From JBHIEE01 sp046760445 (GTDB lineage Bacteria; Acidobacteriota; Aminicenantia; JdFR-78), in contig JBHIEE010000025.1 of assembly GCA_046760445.1 (NCBI GenBank), positions 1 through 27,958 of the forward strand: a stretch of 27,958 nt of DNA, written 5' to 3'. Position numbers and translations under genes: made by a program. Below, piece after piece: positions 16,101 through 22,730 of the stretch. The notes beneath the pieces are model-generated. The model saw only the letters and a program-made list of their open reading frames with translations, had not been told where the DNA came from and ran no database searches. Position 1 is the first letter of the stretch, and every line of letters starts with the position of its first letter.

Positions 16101-18633
16101 GATTGTTTCGGGAACAGTGGTAAAGAATGATGCCTCTTCGAGCGACCTGGAAGTCTGGATTACTCAAGGAGAAACCGGTTATGGAATTAATGGAACCCGA
16201 ACCGGCATCGACGGCTCCTTTAGTCTAAGAGTTCCTTATGGTTCTGGATATTATCTCCATGTTGGAGATCCCGGGGTGGGAGAAATTTATAAAGCCGCTC
16301 TACCTACCTTTAACAGCAGCAATTCTTCTACCAGTGTTACGGTTAGTATCAATACCGCTAATATTTACGTTAGAATTTCTCCGGGAACTGCTTTTTCAAA
16401 GGCCTTTGTCGAAGTTCATAATAGTGCTGGTAGAGGATTTTCAGATAAAGATATTTCAACTACTAGTACTTATCGTGAATATTTGATAGAAGTGCCAAAA
16501 CCGACGAGTGGAACTTATACTTATACTATTGATGGTGGTATTCCAAATTATGGCCCCTTAACTCCTACTACTACTGATGTTACTTCTGCCACTGTATCTA
16601 AAACAATCTCCATTAGTTTAGGTAATTTCTATACTATTCAGGGGAGTATCTCTGACCCTGACCCTAGTGCTTCTGGCAATCAAGCCGAAGGAGCTTTTGT
16701 CTGGGCAGCCAGTCCTACTGGTCATGGCGGCGGAAGAGTAGATTCTTCGGGTAATTTCTCATTTAAGTTAAAGCCTGGCACTTATGATTTTGGAATCGAT
16801 AAGAAAAATTATATTGGCAACATGTTTGCTAATGTGGCAATTTCTAGCGATAGCACTATTACTGATACCTATTCTTTAGCCCTCACCCAAGCCACTTCAA
16901 CGATTTCGGGAACAGTCTATAAAAGTGGGACAGCTGAGCCCGGAGCCTGGGTTTGGGCTACCAATGGTACAGGCGGTTGGACTGGGACTCAAACCGATGG
17001 TAACGGTGCATTTACTTTATCTGTTAGTTTTGGAAATTGGTCAGTTCAAGCCATTTCTGAGGGGTACGAAAGTGGATTCTCGGGAGCGGTACCGGCTGGA
17101 ACTTCTGGGCTCACCATAACTCTCACTGCCATTTCCGGATATTCGGTTACCGCCCCCACCGTCGAACCTATTGTTCCCAGAACCGGAGGAGTTATTCAAG
17201 GACAGAATGTTAAAGTGGAAGCTCCAATCGGCGCCTTAGATGCTCAAGATTCTAATACTGGTAGAATGACCATTGGAAAGACTACTAGTGTTCCTAAAAC
17301 TAATGAGGTGAAACCTTTAGGGGGTTCGGCTTATGAAGTTGATGTTGTTAATTCTCAGGGAACATCGATTACAGTTTTGAATGATGATATTACTATTACT
17401 CTCGAATATAGTGCTAGTGACCTTTCTGGGGCTGGGATTACTCAGGCTTCAGCTACTGATTTGAGTTTGGGTTATTTTGACTCTACTACCAACAAATGGG
17501 TAACTGTTCCCACCACGGTGGCTACTACCACTTCAGGAGGAGTAATTTATACGGCTACCACCGACCACTTATCTCCTTATGCTCCTTTGGTTCCTTCTGG
17601 AGCTAATCCTCCTCCCACTCCCACTGGGCTCACCGCTACCGCTGGCAATCAACAAATTACTTTAAACTGGGATGCTTCAACTGGAGCTACCAAATACAAT
17701 ATTTACAGAAAAAGTGGAGACAATTATCCTTATCTTACCCAAGTTACCGTAACTACTTATACTAATACTGGCTTAACTAATGGCACTACTTATTATTATA
17801 AAGTTTCAGCCCTAAATAATGATGATGATGAATCAGCCGCTACGGCCGCTGTTTCGGCTACTCCTGTTTATCCAACAACTGCCGGGGGAGTTCGGGCTCC
17901 ACCAAGTGACACCACTGCCCCTTCAATAAGTAATATTGCGGTAACAGTTGGTGATACTCAGGCTACTATTAGCTGGCAGACTGATGAAGCTTCTCTATCT
18001 TGGATTTTGTATGGCACTTCAACTGCCTATGGACTTGAGAAGAAAACAACAACTTATCTTACCTCTCACTCTTTAATCCTAACCAATCTTACTCCCGAAA
18101 CTATTTATCATTATCAGGTTAAATCAGAAGATATTAGTAAAAATATAGGTTCTTCTATTGACAAAACCTTCACTACTTTAGCTTTAGGAGCGGTGCCAGT
18201 AGAAGAAGTAACCCTTCCTGAGGTTACTTTTGAAAAGCCGTTTGGGGAGATGTCAGTTGAGGAGATTCAGGCAAAGATTACCGAAATTTTAGAAGCGATT
18301 GCCCAACTTGAAAAGCTTTTAGCTGAAATAGAAGCTAAGGTTTACGAGGGCATTCCAGCTAGTTTCCGCTTTGAAAGAACTCTCTCTTATGACGAAACTT
18401 CTGATGAAGTAAAATATTTACAGATTATTCTGAAACAAGAAGTAGGTCCTCCAACTTATCCAGCTGATGTTCCAGCCACGGGTTGGTTTGGGCCAATAAC
18501 CGAAGCTTCAGTCATTGCTTTCCAGGAAAAATACACTCAAGATATTTTAGCTCCCTGGGAAATTACGGAAGGCACTGGCTTTGTTGGTTCTACCACTCGA
18601 GCCAAGTTAAATGAACTGTTGGGCGGGAAATAA
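13123..18633 (+). CDS. Giant surface protein: lamin-tail, TIG, carboxypeptidase-regulatory-like, FnIII and C-terminal peptidoglycan-binding domains
   Basis: 1836 residues. Hydrophobic segment 25-44 with signal cleavage after AKA (~49). Lamin-tail domain ~54-215 (INEIMWMG...DEWIEL). TIG/IPT-like domains ~329-425 and ~519-610 (ISPNSGTVASSTTITGTGFG). Four or five carboxypeptidase-regulatory-like beta-sandwiches ~800-1340 (EGRVTDSGGNAIAGASIFAW; ISGTVYKSGTAEPGAWVWA). A domain at ~1350-1490 looks ZU5-like. Fibronectin III domains lie at ~1494-1585 and ~1594-1685. A coiled coil (EEIQAKITEILEAIAQLEKL, ~1710-1740) and a PG_binding_1-type domain (~1745-1834, WFGPITEASVIAFQEKY, GFVGSTTRAKLNELL) end it. 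The last domain is close to the N-terminal domain of the coat gene before it. A long wall-attached stalk or adhesin is likely. No catalytic site is seen. Confidence 0.9.
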   Translation: MENDNLPLRALILPNAQIKKQISKKIITFFAVLIILGVSGLILSNQAKAAGAGDVVINEIMWMGSSSSSTDEWIELRNASNTDIDLINWIIENASSSADLTINASSCSPFSTSTIPAGGYYLIANYASSSASSLLDADVQCVASSLDLNNDYSSNGALILKEGATTIDETPASSTTAWPAGSTGAATSSMARNYTPGDGTATSSWHTAIITTGWDAGVQEKGTPGSYNGYSVSGTTSQLNAPPTGTIYILAQEHGTTTATATATFSNLGSYQMHLFSALYDFFAFRDINTTSGQYDDGQEPRRSLDNSGAGYNLTSSGLGGIDFSMAVDPVISSVLPASTHIGDTITIAGSYFGNSTTTAQGTVYIPQNIDAANYISAWASTSISVVVPPATSPPGPQTGQLRVAVGWTPQATTTLEIKPKVTSAVGTEKSIVINFDSFMDGGPASNPANYTLQSPIGTSVSLSGAWTEFRGNKTYIKNLSLTAGNSFQITAGSGIKSINQTAIESASSTATGTVVSAPAITLISPNSGTVASSTTITGTGFGSATGTLYFSAGRPMGGPPPEPVQATTTSWSNTQIVTTVPPGAKTGPLFVTTAEGVESEFSSSAFFDVLVNHQIRVLEQNTATSIGSTNGRIVIGGMGGPKLYYVGDNYNTSYSGTTFTIPTISSEGFIWAFNKTGDHVTGKGQELDTSTTTVIYLATSTTKVSGTITNAGANRTIVVWSDPLKGSGEAMEWSEPIFIETNSGGTATYNIGLSATGTYIVGVEDPGFTTTSNPKVAPSPAEVNASTTAGVSNIDFAFLSATARIRGKIETAQAGVMGPGIFHVWGYQPIENGLHSSAQVDLNISPYFDLYVNPGVYIIGVGGPDVPFPVEKQIEVKTGDPNFALSDTGTDITLIIKAPDEYIEGRVTDSGGNAIAGASIFAWSSTGPGGGYAFTDSNGYYKMYVNPGTYTVEGFTPQYGKLTARTGVQVPSGCDTAGTCPSVDFGVSSEMAIVSGTVVKNDASSSDLEVWITQGETGYGINGTRTGIDGSFSLRVPYGSGYYLHVGDPGVGEIYKAALPTFNSSNSSTSVTVSINTANIYVRISPGTAFSKAFVEVHNSAGRGFSDKDISTTSTYREYLIEVPKPTSGTYTYTIDGGIPNYGPLTPTTTDVTSATVSKTISISLGNFYTIQGSISDPDPSASGNQAEGAFVWAASPTGHGGGRVDSSGNFSFKLKPGTYDFGIDKKNYIGNMFANVAISSDSTITDTYSLALTQATSTISGTVYKSGTAEPGAWVWATNGTGGWTGTQTDGNGAFTLSVSFGNWSVQAISEGYESGFSGAVPAGTSGLTITLTAISGYSVTAPTVEPIVPRTGGVIQGQNVKVEAPIGALDAQDSNTGRMTIGKTTSVPKTNEVKPLGGSAYEVDVVNSQGTSITVLNDDITITLEYSASDLSGAGITQASATDLSLGYFDSTTNKWVTVPTTVATTTSGGVIYTATTDHLSPYAPLVPSGANPPPTPTGLTATAGNQQITLNWDASTGATKYNIYRKSGDNYPYLTQVTVTTYTNTGLTNGTTYYYKVSALNNDDDESAATAAVSATPVYPTTAGGVRAPPSDTTAPSISNIAVTVGDTQATISWQTDEASLSWILYGTSTAYGLEKKTTTYLTSHSLILTNLTPETIYHYQVKSEDISKNIGSSIDKTFTTLALGAVPVEEVTLPEVTFEKPFGEMSVEEIQAKITEILEAIAQLEKLLAEIEAKVYEGIPASFRFERTLSYDETSDEVKYLQIILKQEVGPPTYPADVPATGWFGPITEASVIAFQEKYTQDILAPWEITEGTGFVGSTTRAKLNELLGGK

Positions 18634-18659
18634 GAGAGAATAATTAGGTAAGCGAGTCT

Positions 18660-18693
18660 TTGAACTGAAACTTTTTCACCTTTTCTTGTGAGG
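18660..18693 (+). other. 3'-UTR motif, copy 2
   Basis: TTGAACTGAAACTT, then a pyrimidine-rich stretch ending CTTGTGAGG, directly before the terminator. It is related to 12785-12819. Confidence 0.5.
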
Positions 18694-18696
18694 CAA

Positions 18697-18724
18697 AAAG
18701 CGCCTCGGTTTTCCGAGGTGCTTT
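18697..18724 (+). terminator. Strong intrinsic terminator of the second coat gene
   Basis: AAAGCGCCTCGG (18697-18708) pairs with CCGAGGTGCTTT (18713-18724), with one GU pair, around a TTTT loop. The U-tract is short (TTT, then CGCTT). Confidence 0.8.
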
Positions 18725-18802
18725 CGCTTCAATTTGGGGATTTGTACTGATTTCAGTAAATTATTTCATTCTGTAATTTTCTATATATCTTTTCTTCTGT
18801 TT

Positions 18803-18846
18803 AATGTTCGCACTAAAATTGCCATGGCAAAATTATTTCGAATATT
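18803..18846. repeat. 44-bp imperfect palindrome upstream of PaaX/Cas2-like gene
   Basis: The dyad is centred on CCATGG (18822-18827), with a perfect TTGCCATGGCAA core. AATGTTCG at the left end mirrors CGAATATT at the right end with one mismatch. The left 33 bases (18803-18835) recur as a degenerate direct copy at 19440-19472. It ends 13 bases before the ATG, where an operator would lie. Confidence 0.6.
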
Positions 18847-18859
18847 GTAAAATGAAAGA

Positions 18860-19441
18860 ATGGGTCTAAAAAAATACAAATACTACTTTAGAAAACCAAA
18901 AACAGAAATTGTAAAAGATATTTTTTATTGGTTATTTGTGGGCGGATCAGTGATAATAGCTGCCACTTCTCCTTTCTTTTTTGTCAATCTTTTAAGGAAT
19001 TACAAGAGATTCAAAAAATATCCAAAGAAAAAACTGTATGATGTTTTTTACCGACTTAGAAAAGAAGGGCTGATTAAGATAAAAAAGAAAAACCATCAAA
19101 TTTATATTACCTTAACAAAGAAGGGAAGAAAAAAGGCCGGAGTTTTTCAGATTAATAATTTAGAAATCAAAAAACCTAAAAAATGGGATAGACTTTGGAG
19201 AATTGTAATTTTTGATATTGCCCAATTAAAGAAGACTTACCGAGAGGCTTTCAGAGGTAAATTGAAAGAATTAGGTTTTTATCCTTTACAAAAAAGTGTT
19301 TGGGCTCACCCTTTTGGTTGCAAGGCTGAAATCGATCTATTGAGAGATTTTTTTGGATTGAGCGAAAAAGAAGTAAGATTAATTTTGGCCAAAGATATCG
19401 GTGGCGATTTAGAATTAAAAGAATTTTTTTGGCCCAGATAA
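18860..19441 (+). CDS. Membrane-anchored PaaX-like protein with Cas2-like domain
   Basis: 193 residues. A membrane-type hydrophobic segment lies at ~19-43 (IFYWLFVGGSVIIAATSPFFF). A winged-helix-like part follows at ~47-93 (KKKLYDVFYRLRKEGLIKI, then a basic wing ending LTKKGRKKAG). A ferredoxin-fold domain of the PaaX-middle/Cas2 type lies at ~108-193 (DRLWRIVIFDI; REAFRGKLKELGFYPLQKSV). PaaX of the phenylacetate pathway has the last two parts, but no membrane segment. Stand-alone proteins like this are often labelled Cas2 in candidate-phyla genomes, yet no cas1 gene or repeat array is present, so a CRISPR role is not supported. Asp119 matches the place of the Cas2 metal ligand, but nuclease activity is unproven. 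A membrane-tethered regulator is the best guess. Imperfect repeats flank it. Confidence 0.75.
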   Translation: MGLKKYKYYFRKPKTEIVKDIFYWLFVGGSVIIAATSPFFFVNLLRNYKRFKKYPKKKLYDVFYRLRKEGLIKIKKKNHQIYITLTKKGRKKAGVFQINNLEIKKPKKWDRLWRIVIFDIAQLKKTYREAFRGKLKELGFYPLQKSVWAHPFGCKAEIDLLRDFFGLSEKEVRLILAKDIGGDLELKEFFWPR

Positions 19442-19472
19442 TGTTCGAGTTATCATTGCCATGGCTGAATTA
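19440..19472. repeat. 33-bp repeat downstream of PaaX/Cas2-like gene
   Basis: AATGTTCG, a variable 6-7 bases, ATTGCCATGGC, two variable bases, then AATTA, in direct orientation to 18803-18835. It begins within the stop codon of the gene. Its right half no longer mirrors the left, unlike the upstream copy. Confidence 0.6.
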
Positions 19473-19489
19473 ATTAGGAATTAATGAAG

Positions 19490-20707
19490 TTACTTCCGAT
19501 CGTTTATTATCATCCCGGTTTTTCTAACCATTTTTTCTAAAGTAAATTTTTTTAATTTTTCTTTGGCTCGAGACTCCATTTCTTGAGCTTTTTTTGGATG
19601 ATTTAAAAGCCAGAGAGTTTTTTCCGCTAACTCTTGAGAATTTTTAGGTTCAATTAAAATTCCTTCTTTCCTATCTTCAATTATTTCTGGCAAAGCTCCC
19701 ACCTTTGTTGCCACAATTGGCAATTCAGCTGCCATTGCCTCCAAAATTATCCAGGGAAAACCTTCTTTCAAAGAGGGTAAAACAAAAATATCAAAAGCCT
19801 TGAGATATTTGTAAGCATTGGGAATTCGACCGGGAAGAAAGAAATTATTTCCCAAGTTATATTTTTTAATTAAACCTTCAAGTTCTGGACGCCGATGACC
19901 CTCACCAATTACAACAAAAATTACTCGCTGTTTAAAATCGAATTTTAAACATCGGGCAGCTTTAATTAAATACTCCAAACCCTTTGTTTTATAAAAATTA
20001 GCCACCGTACCAATAATTATTTCTTGTCTCTTGTCTTTAGTCTCTTGTCTCAACAGAATTTCTCTTGCCTTTTCTTTTGGCAGAAACTCTAACTTTTCAA
20101 GGTCAATTCCATTATAAATTTTCACTATTTTATCAGCTGGACAAATTTTATTTTTGATGGCAATTTCTCTATCGATTTCGGAATTGACAATAACCTTATC
20201 TTTTAAGGGAGCGGTTAATTTTTCAGCCCAGAAGATGATTTTATTCTGCCAAAAAGGTCGTGGATCACGGAAGGCCCAACCACCAATCCTGTAAATAATA
20301 TAATGCGAATGCTGCGAATTACGGATAAGTTTTGCGGCAATACTCCCAAGAAGTCCAGCCGTAGTGCTACAGAGGAAAATTATATTTGGTCTTTCTTGTT
20401 TGAGTAAATTATAAATTTCCCTAATCACTAAAAAAATTTGCCAGGGCCAAGGAACTCTCTTCAGGTGTTTTAAATGTATAGGTCGGACCTTTACATTTTT
20501 GAGTTTTTGGAAGAGTTCGCCGTCTCCTTTACCCTCCCAAATTTTGTTCTGCAAAGCTTGGGAGGGCGAGCCAGCGGCAACCAATATTTCATATTTTTGA
20601 GGATCAAAACGACTTGTTATCTCAAAAATATATCTTTGAGCTCCCCCAAATTCAGATTGAGTGACAACAAAAAGGGTTTTTATTCTATTTCTATTAACAA
20701 TTTTCAT
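19490..20707 (-). CDS. Glycosyltransferase family 4 (GT-B fold)
   Basis: 405 residues from the ATG at 20707. The frame extends 11 codons further to a TTG at 20740, but MKIVNRNRIKTLFVV is the better start. The N-terminal domain has the family's nucleotide-sugar transferase opening (VTQSEFGGAQRYIFEI). The C-terminal domain has VGEGHRRPELEGLI and the donor-binding stretch LKEGFPWIILEAMAAELPIV with the E-x7-E motif. It transfers a sugar from an activated nucleotide to a membrane-linked glycan, in the cytoplasm. It is transcribed divergently from the sugar-modifying genes at 20821 onward and belongs to the same surface-glycan locus. Two short repeats are embedded in frame: a TCTTGTCTC tandem (20022-20051) and a 19-mer (20303-20321) shared with the start of the gene at 21732. 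Confidence 0.9.
   Translation of the reverse strand: MKIVNRNRIKTLFVVTQSEFGGAQRYIFEITSRFDPQKYEILVAAGSPSQALQNKIWEGKGDGELFQKLKNVKVRPIHLKHLKRVPWPWQIFLVIREIYNLLKQERPNIIFLCSTTAGLLGSIAAKLIRNSQHSHYIIYRIGGWAFRDPRPFWQNKIIFWAEKLTAPLKDKVIVNSEIDREIAIKNKICPADKIVKIYNGIDLEKLEFLPKEKAREILLRQETKDKRQEIIIGTVANFYKTKGLEYLIKAARCLKFDFKQRVIFVVIGEGHRRPELEGLIKKYNLGNNFFLPGRIPNAYKYLKAFDIFVLPSLKEGFPWIILEAMAAELPIVATKVGALPEIIEDRKEGILIEPKNSQELAEKTLWLLNHPKKAQEMESRAKEKLKKFTLEKMVRKTGMIINDRK
20022..20051. repeat. Tandem repeat within glycosyltransferase gene
   Basis: TCTTGTC occurs three times within 30 bases, twice in direct succession and again after TTTAGTC. On the minus strand it encodes the charged stretch RQETKDKRQE between the two glycosyltransferase domains, a place where an insertion would be tolerated. 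Confidence 0.6.
20303..20321. repeat. 19-bp dispersed repeat, copy 1 (in glycosyltransferase)
   Basis: ATGCGAATGCTGCGAATTA, identical to 21744-21762. Read on the minus strand it encodes NSQHSHY in the N-terminal domain of the glycosyltransferase. Confidence 0.75.
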
Positions 20708-20758
20708 ATATTTATGACAAAGTTTTTTGCTAACAAACAAAAAAGTCGGGCTTTTTTA

Positions 20759-20786
20759 TTGATTTTTTATCTGCTTTTTATATAAT
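20759..20786 (+). promoter_or_regulatory. Promoter of the plus-strand glycan operon
   Basis: TTGATT (20759-20764), a 16-base spacer, then a perfect TATAAT (20781-20786). The start site would be near 20793, about 28 bases before the ATG. No Shine-Dalgarno is seen. Confidence 0.6.
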
Positions 20787-20820
20787 AAGTGATAGATTTT
20801 AAATAATCAAACGATATTTT

Positions 20821-21732
20821 ATGAATAACAAAACAACTTGTTTGGTCACCGGAGGGGCGGGGTTTATTGGTTCCCATTTAGTAGATGCTTTAATTGAAAA
20901 GGGAGACCTGGTTTTAGTGATTGATAATTTAAGCACCGGAAAAAAAGAGTATATTAACCCAAAAGCTAAATTTTTTGAGGTTGATTTAGGAGATTTTAAA
21001 AAAATAAGACCGGTTTTTGAAGGCGTAGATTTTGTTTTTCATCTGGCAGCTGTACCAAGACTTGTGCCTTCAATCCAAGACCCAATTTCTGCTCATCAAA
21101 ATAATCTGACCTCCACTCTTAATGTTTTGGTTGCTTCAAAAGAGGCAAAGGTTAAAAAGCTAATTTATGCCAGTTCTACTTCTGTTTATGGAAATCAGAA
21201 AAATTTACCTCTCCGAGAAGAGACAAGGCCTAACCCGTTAAACCCTTATGCTCTCCAAAAATATGCTGGTGAATTATATTGTAAAATTTTTGCTGAGCTT
21301 TATGGTTTTTCTACTGTTTCCCTTCGTTATTTTAATGTTTTTGGTCCCCGCCAATCTTCAGAAGGAGACTATGCTTGTGTCATCGGAATATTTTTGCGCC
21401 AAAAAAAAGAAGGAAAACCCCTAACAATTGTTGGAGATGGAAATCAAAGGAGGGATTTCAGCTATGTTAAAGATGTGGTGAGGGCAACGATTTTGGCTGC
21501 TGAAAAAAATGTTGGCGGGGGAGAAGTCATAAATGTTGCTGCCGGGAATAATTATAGCGTAAATGAGTTAGCGGAAATTATTGGTGGGCCTAAAATAAAT
21601 ATTCCTCTTCGACCCGGTGAGATTAGAGAAAGTTTAGCAGATATTTCCAAAGCAAAAAAACTTTTGGGTTGGGAGCCAAAATATAACTTAGAAACAGGAT
21701 TAAAGGAGATAATGAAAGATAATACTAATTAA
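20821..21732 (+). CDS. NAD-dependent nucleotide-sugar epimerase (extended SDR family)
   Basis: 303 residues, normal for the family. The NAD-binding GGAGFIG lies at 11-17, the catalytic Ser/Thr in ASSTSVYGN (~117-125), and the YxxxK pair is Tyr143 and Lys147. The C-terminal half has the substrate-binding strings YFNVFGPRQ and GDGNQRRDFSYVKDV. It is closest in pattern to UDP-glucose or UDP-N-acetylhexosamine 4-epimerases, which oxidise C4 through NAD and reduce it again to invert it. The exact sugar cannot be told from sequence alone. It is the first gene of the plus-strand glycan run, with its own promoter, and its stop overlaps the next start by one base (TAATG). Confidence 0.9.
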   Translation: MNNKTTCLVTGGAGFIGSHLVDALIEKGDLVLVIDNLSTGKKEYINPKAKFFEVDLGDFKKIRPVFEGVDFVFHLAAVPRLVPSIQDPISAHQNNLTSTLNVLVASKEAKVKKLIYASSTSVYGNQKNLPLREETRPNPLNPYALQKYAGELYCKIFAELYGFSTVSLRYFNVFGPRQSSEGDYACVIGIFLRQKKEGKPLTIVGDGNQRRDFSYVKDVVRATILAAEKNVGGGEVINVAAGNNYSVNELAEIIGGPKINIPLRPGEIRESLADISKAKKLLGWEPKYNLETGLKEIMKDNTN

Positions 21733-22730
21733 TGCGAATTTATATGCGAATGCTGCGAATTAAAAATAAAACAATTCTGGTCACGGGAGGGGCAGGCTTT
21801 ATTGGTTCCTATCTTGCCGACAGACTTATCCAAAAAGGAAAAGAAGTTTTTGTGGTTGATAATCTTTCTACCGGGAGACAGAAAAACATAGAGCATCTTG
21901 AAAAAAATAAAAAATTTCATTTCGTCAAAGGCTCGGTGCTGGATGAAAAATTAATGAGTGATTTGGTTAAAGAAGTAGACCAAGTTTATCACTTAGCAGC
22001 AGCGGTTGGTGTAAGAATGGTATTGAGAAAGCCCTTGAATTCTCTTTTGACTAATATAAAAGGAACAGAGATAGTTTTGAGAGAGGCAGCTAAAAGAAAA
22101 ATTAAGGTTCTATTAGTTTCCAGCTCTGAAGTTTGCGGGAAAGACGACAAAGTTCCTTTTCAAGAAGAAGATGATAGAACCTATGGTTCGGTTTATAATG
22201 ATCGCTGGGTTTATGCTTTTTCTAAGGCAGTTGATGAATTCTTGGGTTTAGCCTATTTTAGAGAAAAAAAATTACCGGTTGTGATTGTTCGTCTTTTTAA
22301 TGTCATAGGCCCAAGACAAACAGGAAGATATGGTATGGTGGTGCCAACTTTTGTAAAACAAGCCCTCCAAGGAAAACCCATTACCATTTTTGGAGACGGT
22401 AAACAAACTAGGTGTTTTGCTGATATTGATGAGGTGATAGCCGTTTTAACTAAATTGATGGCAAACAAGAAAGCCGAAGGTCAAGTTATTAATTTAGGGT
22501 CGAATAATGAAATAAGCATTAATAAATTAGCTAAAAAAGTTAAGAGTTTAACCGGTAGCTCTTCAAAAATCATCTATGTTCCTTACAAAAAAGCTTATCC
22601 TGATGGCTACGAAGATTTTAAAAGGCGGATACCAGATATTTCTAGAATCAAAAAGCTAATTGGCTATAAGCCAAAAGTGACTTTGGAAGAAAGTATTAAA
22701 AAAATTATAAACTATCACAACATCAAATGA
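21732..22730 (+). CDS. NAD-dependent epimerase/dehydratase (extended SDR family)
   Basis: 332 residues. NAD-binding GGAGFIG lies at 19-25, the catalytic serine region in SSSEVCGKD (~120), and the YxxxK pair is Tyr151 and Lys155 (YAFSK). The strings RLFNVIGPRQ and FGDGKQTRCFADIDEV are typical of UDP-glucuronate decarboxylases and 4,6-dehydratases, so a sugar dehydratase or decarboxylase is as likely as an epimerase. It is a paralogue-type neighbour of the previous gene, overlapping it by one base. The first ten residues (MRIYMRMLRI) come from a short dispersed repeat, with in-frame ATGs at codons 1, 5 and 7; any of these could be the real start. It overlaps the next gene by 4 bases (ATGA). Confidence 0.88.
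   Translation: MRIYMRMLRIKNKTILVTGGAGFIGSYLADRLIQKGKEVFVVDNLSTGRQKNIEHLEKNKKFHFVKGSVLDEKLMSDLVKEVDQVYHLAAAVGVRMVLRKPLNSLLTNIKGTEIVLREAAKRKIKVLLVSSSEVCGKDDKVPFQEEDDRTYGSVYNDRWVYAFSKAVDEFLGLAYFREKKLPVVIVRLFNVIGPRQTGRYGMVVPTFVKQALQGKPITIFGDGKQTRCFADIDEVIAVLTKLMANKKAEGQVINLGSNNEISINKLAKKVKSLTGSSSKIIYVPYKKAYPDGYEDFKRRIPDISRIKKLIGYKPKVTLEESIKKIINYHNIK
21744..21762. repeat. 19-bp dispersed repeat, copy 2 (start region of epimerase gene)
   Basis: ATGCGAATGCTGCGAATTA, identical to 20303-20321. A partial unit (AATGCGAATT, 21731-21740) precedes it, so ATGCGAAT-like units occur three times in 30 bases. Two of the possible start codons of the epimerase gene lie in it. Confidence 0.75.

Noticed and set aside
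18860..19441. Cas2 as part of a CRISPR-Cas system
   Set aside because: No cas1 or other cas gene and no repeat-spacer array in the window. The membrane span and winged-helix part fit a PaaX-like protein.
20708..20740. TTG start eleven codons upstream in the minus-strand glycosyltransferase
   Set aside because: The extension (FVSKKLCHKY) does not match the family N-terminus, and no ribosome-binding site precedes it. The ATG at 20707 is preferred.
20734..20758. Hairpin AAAAAAG-TCGGG-CTTTTTT as a terminator
   Set aside because: The stem is almost all A-T, and it lies between two divergent genes, where no transcript would need to end.
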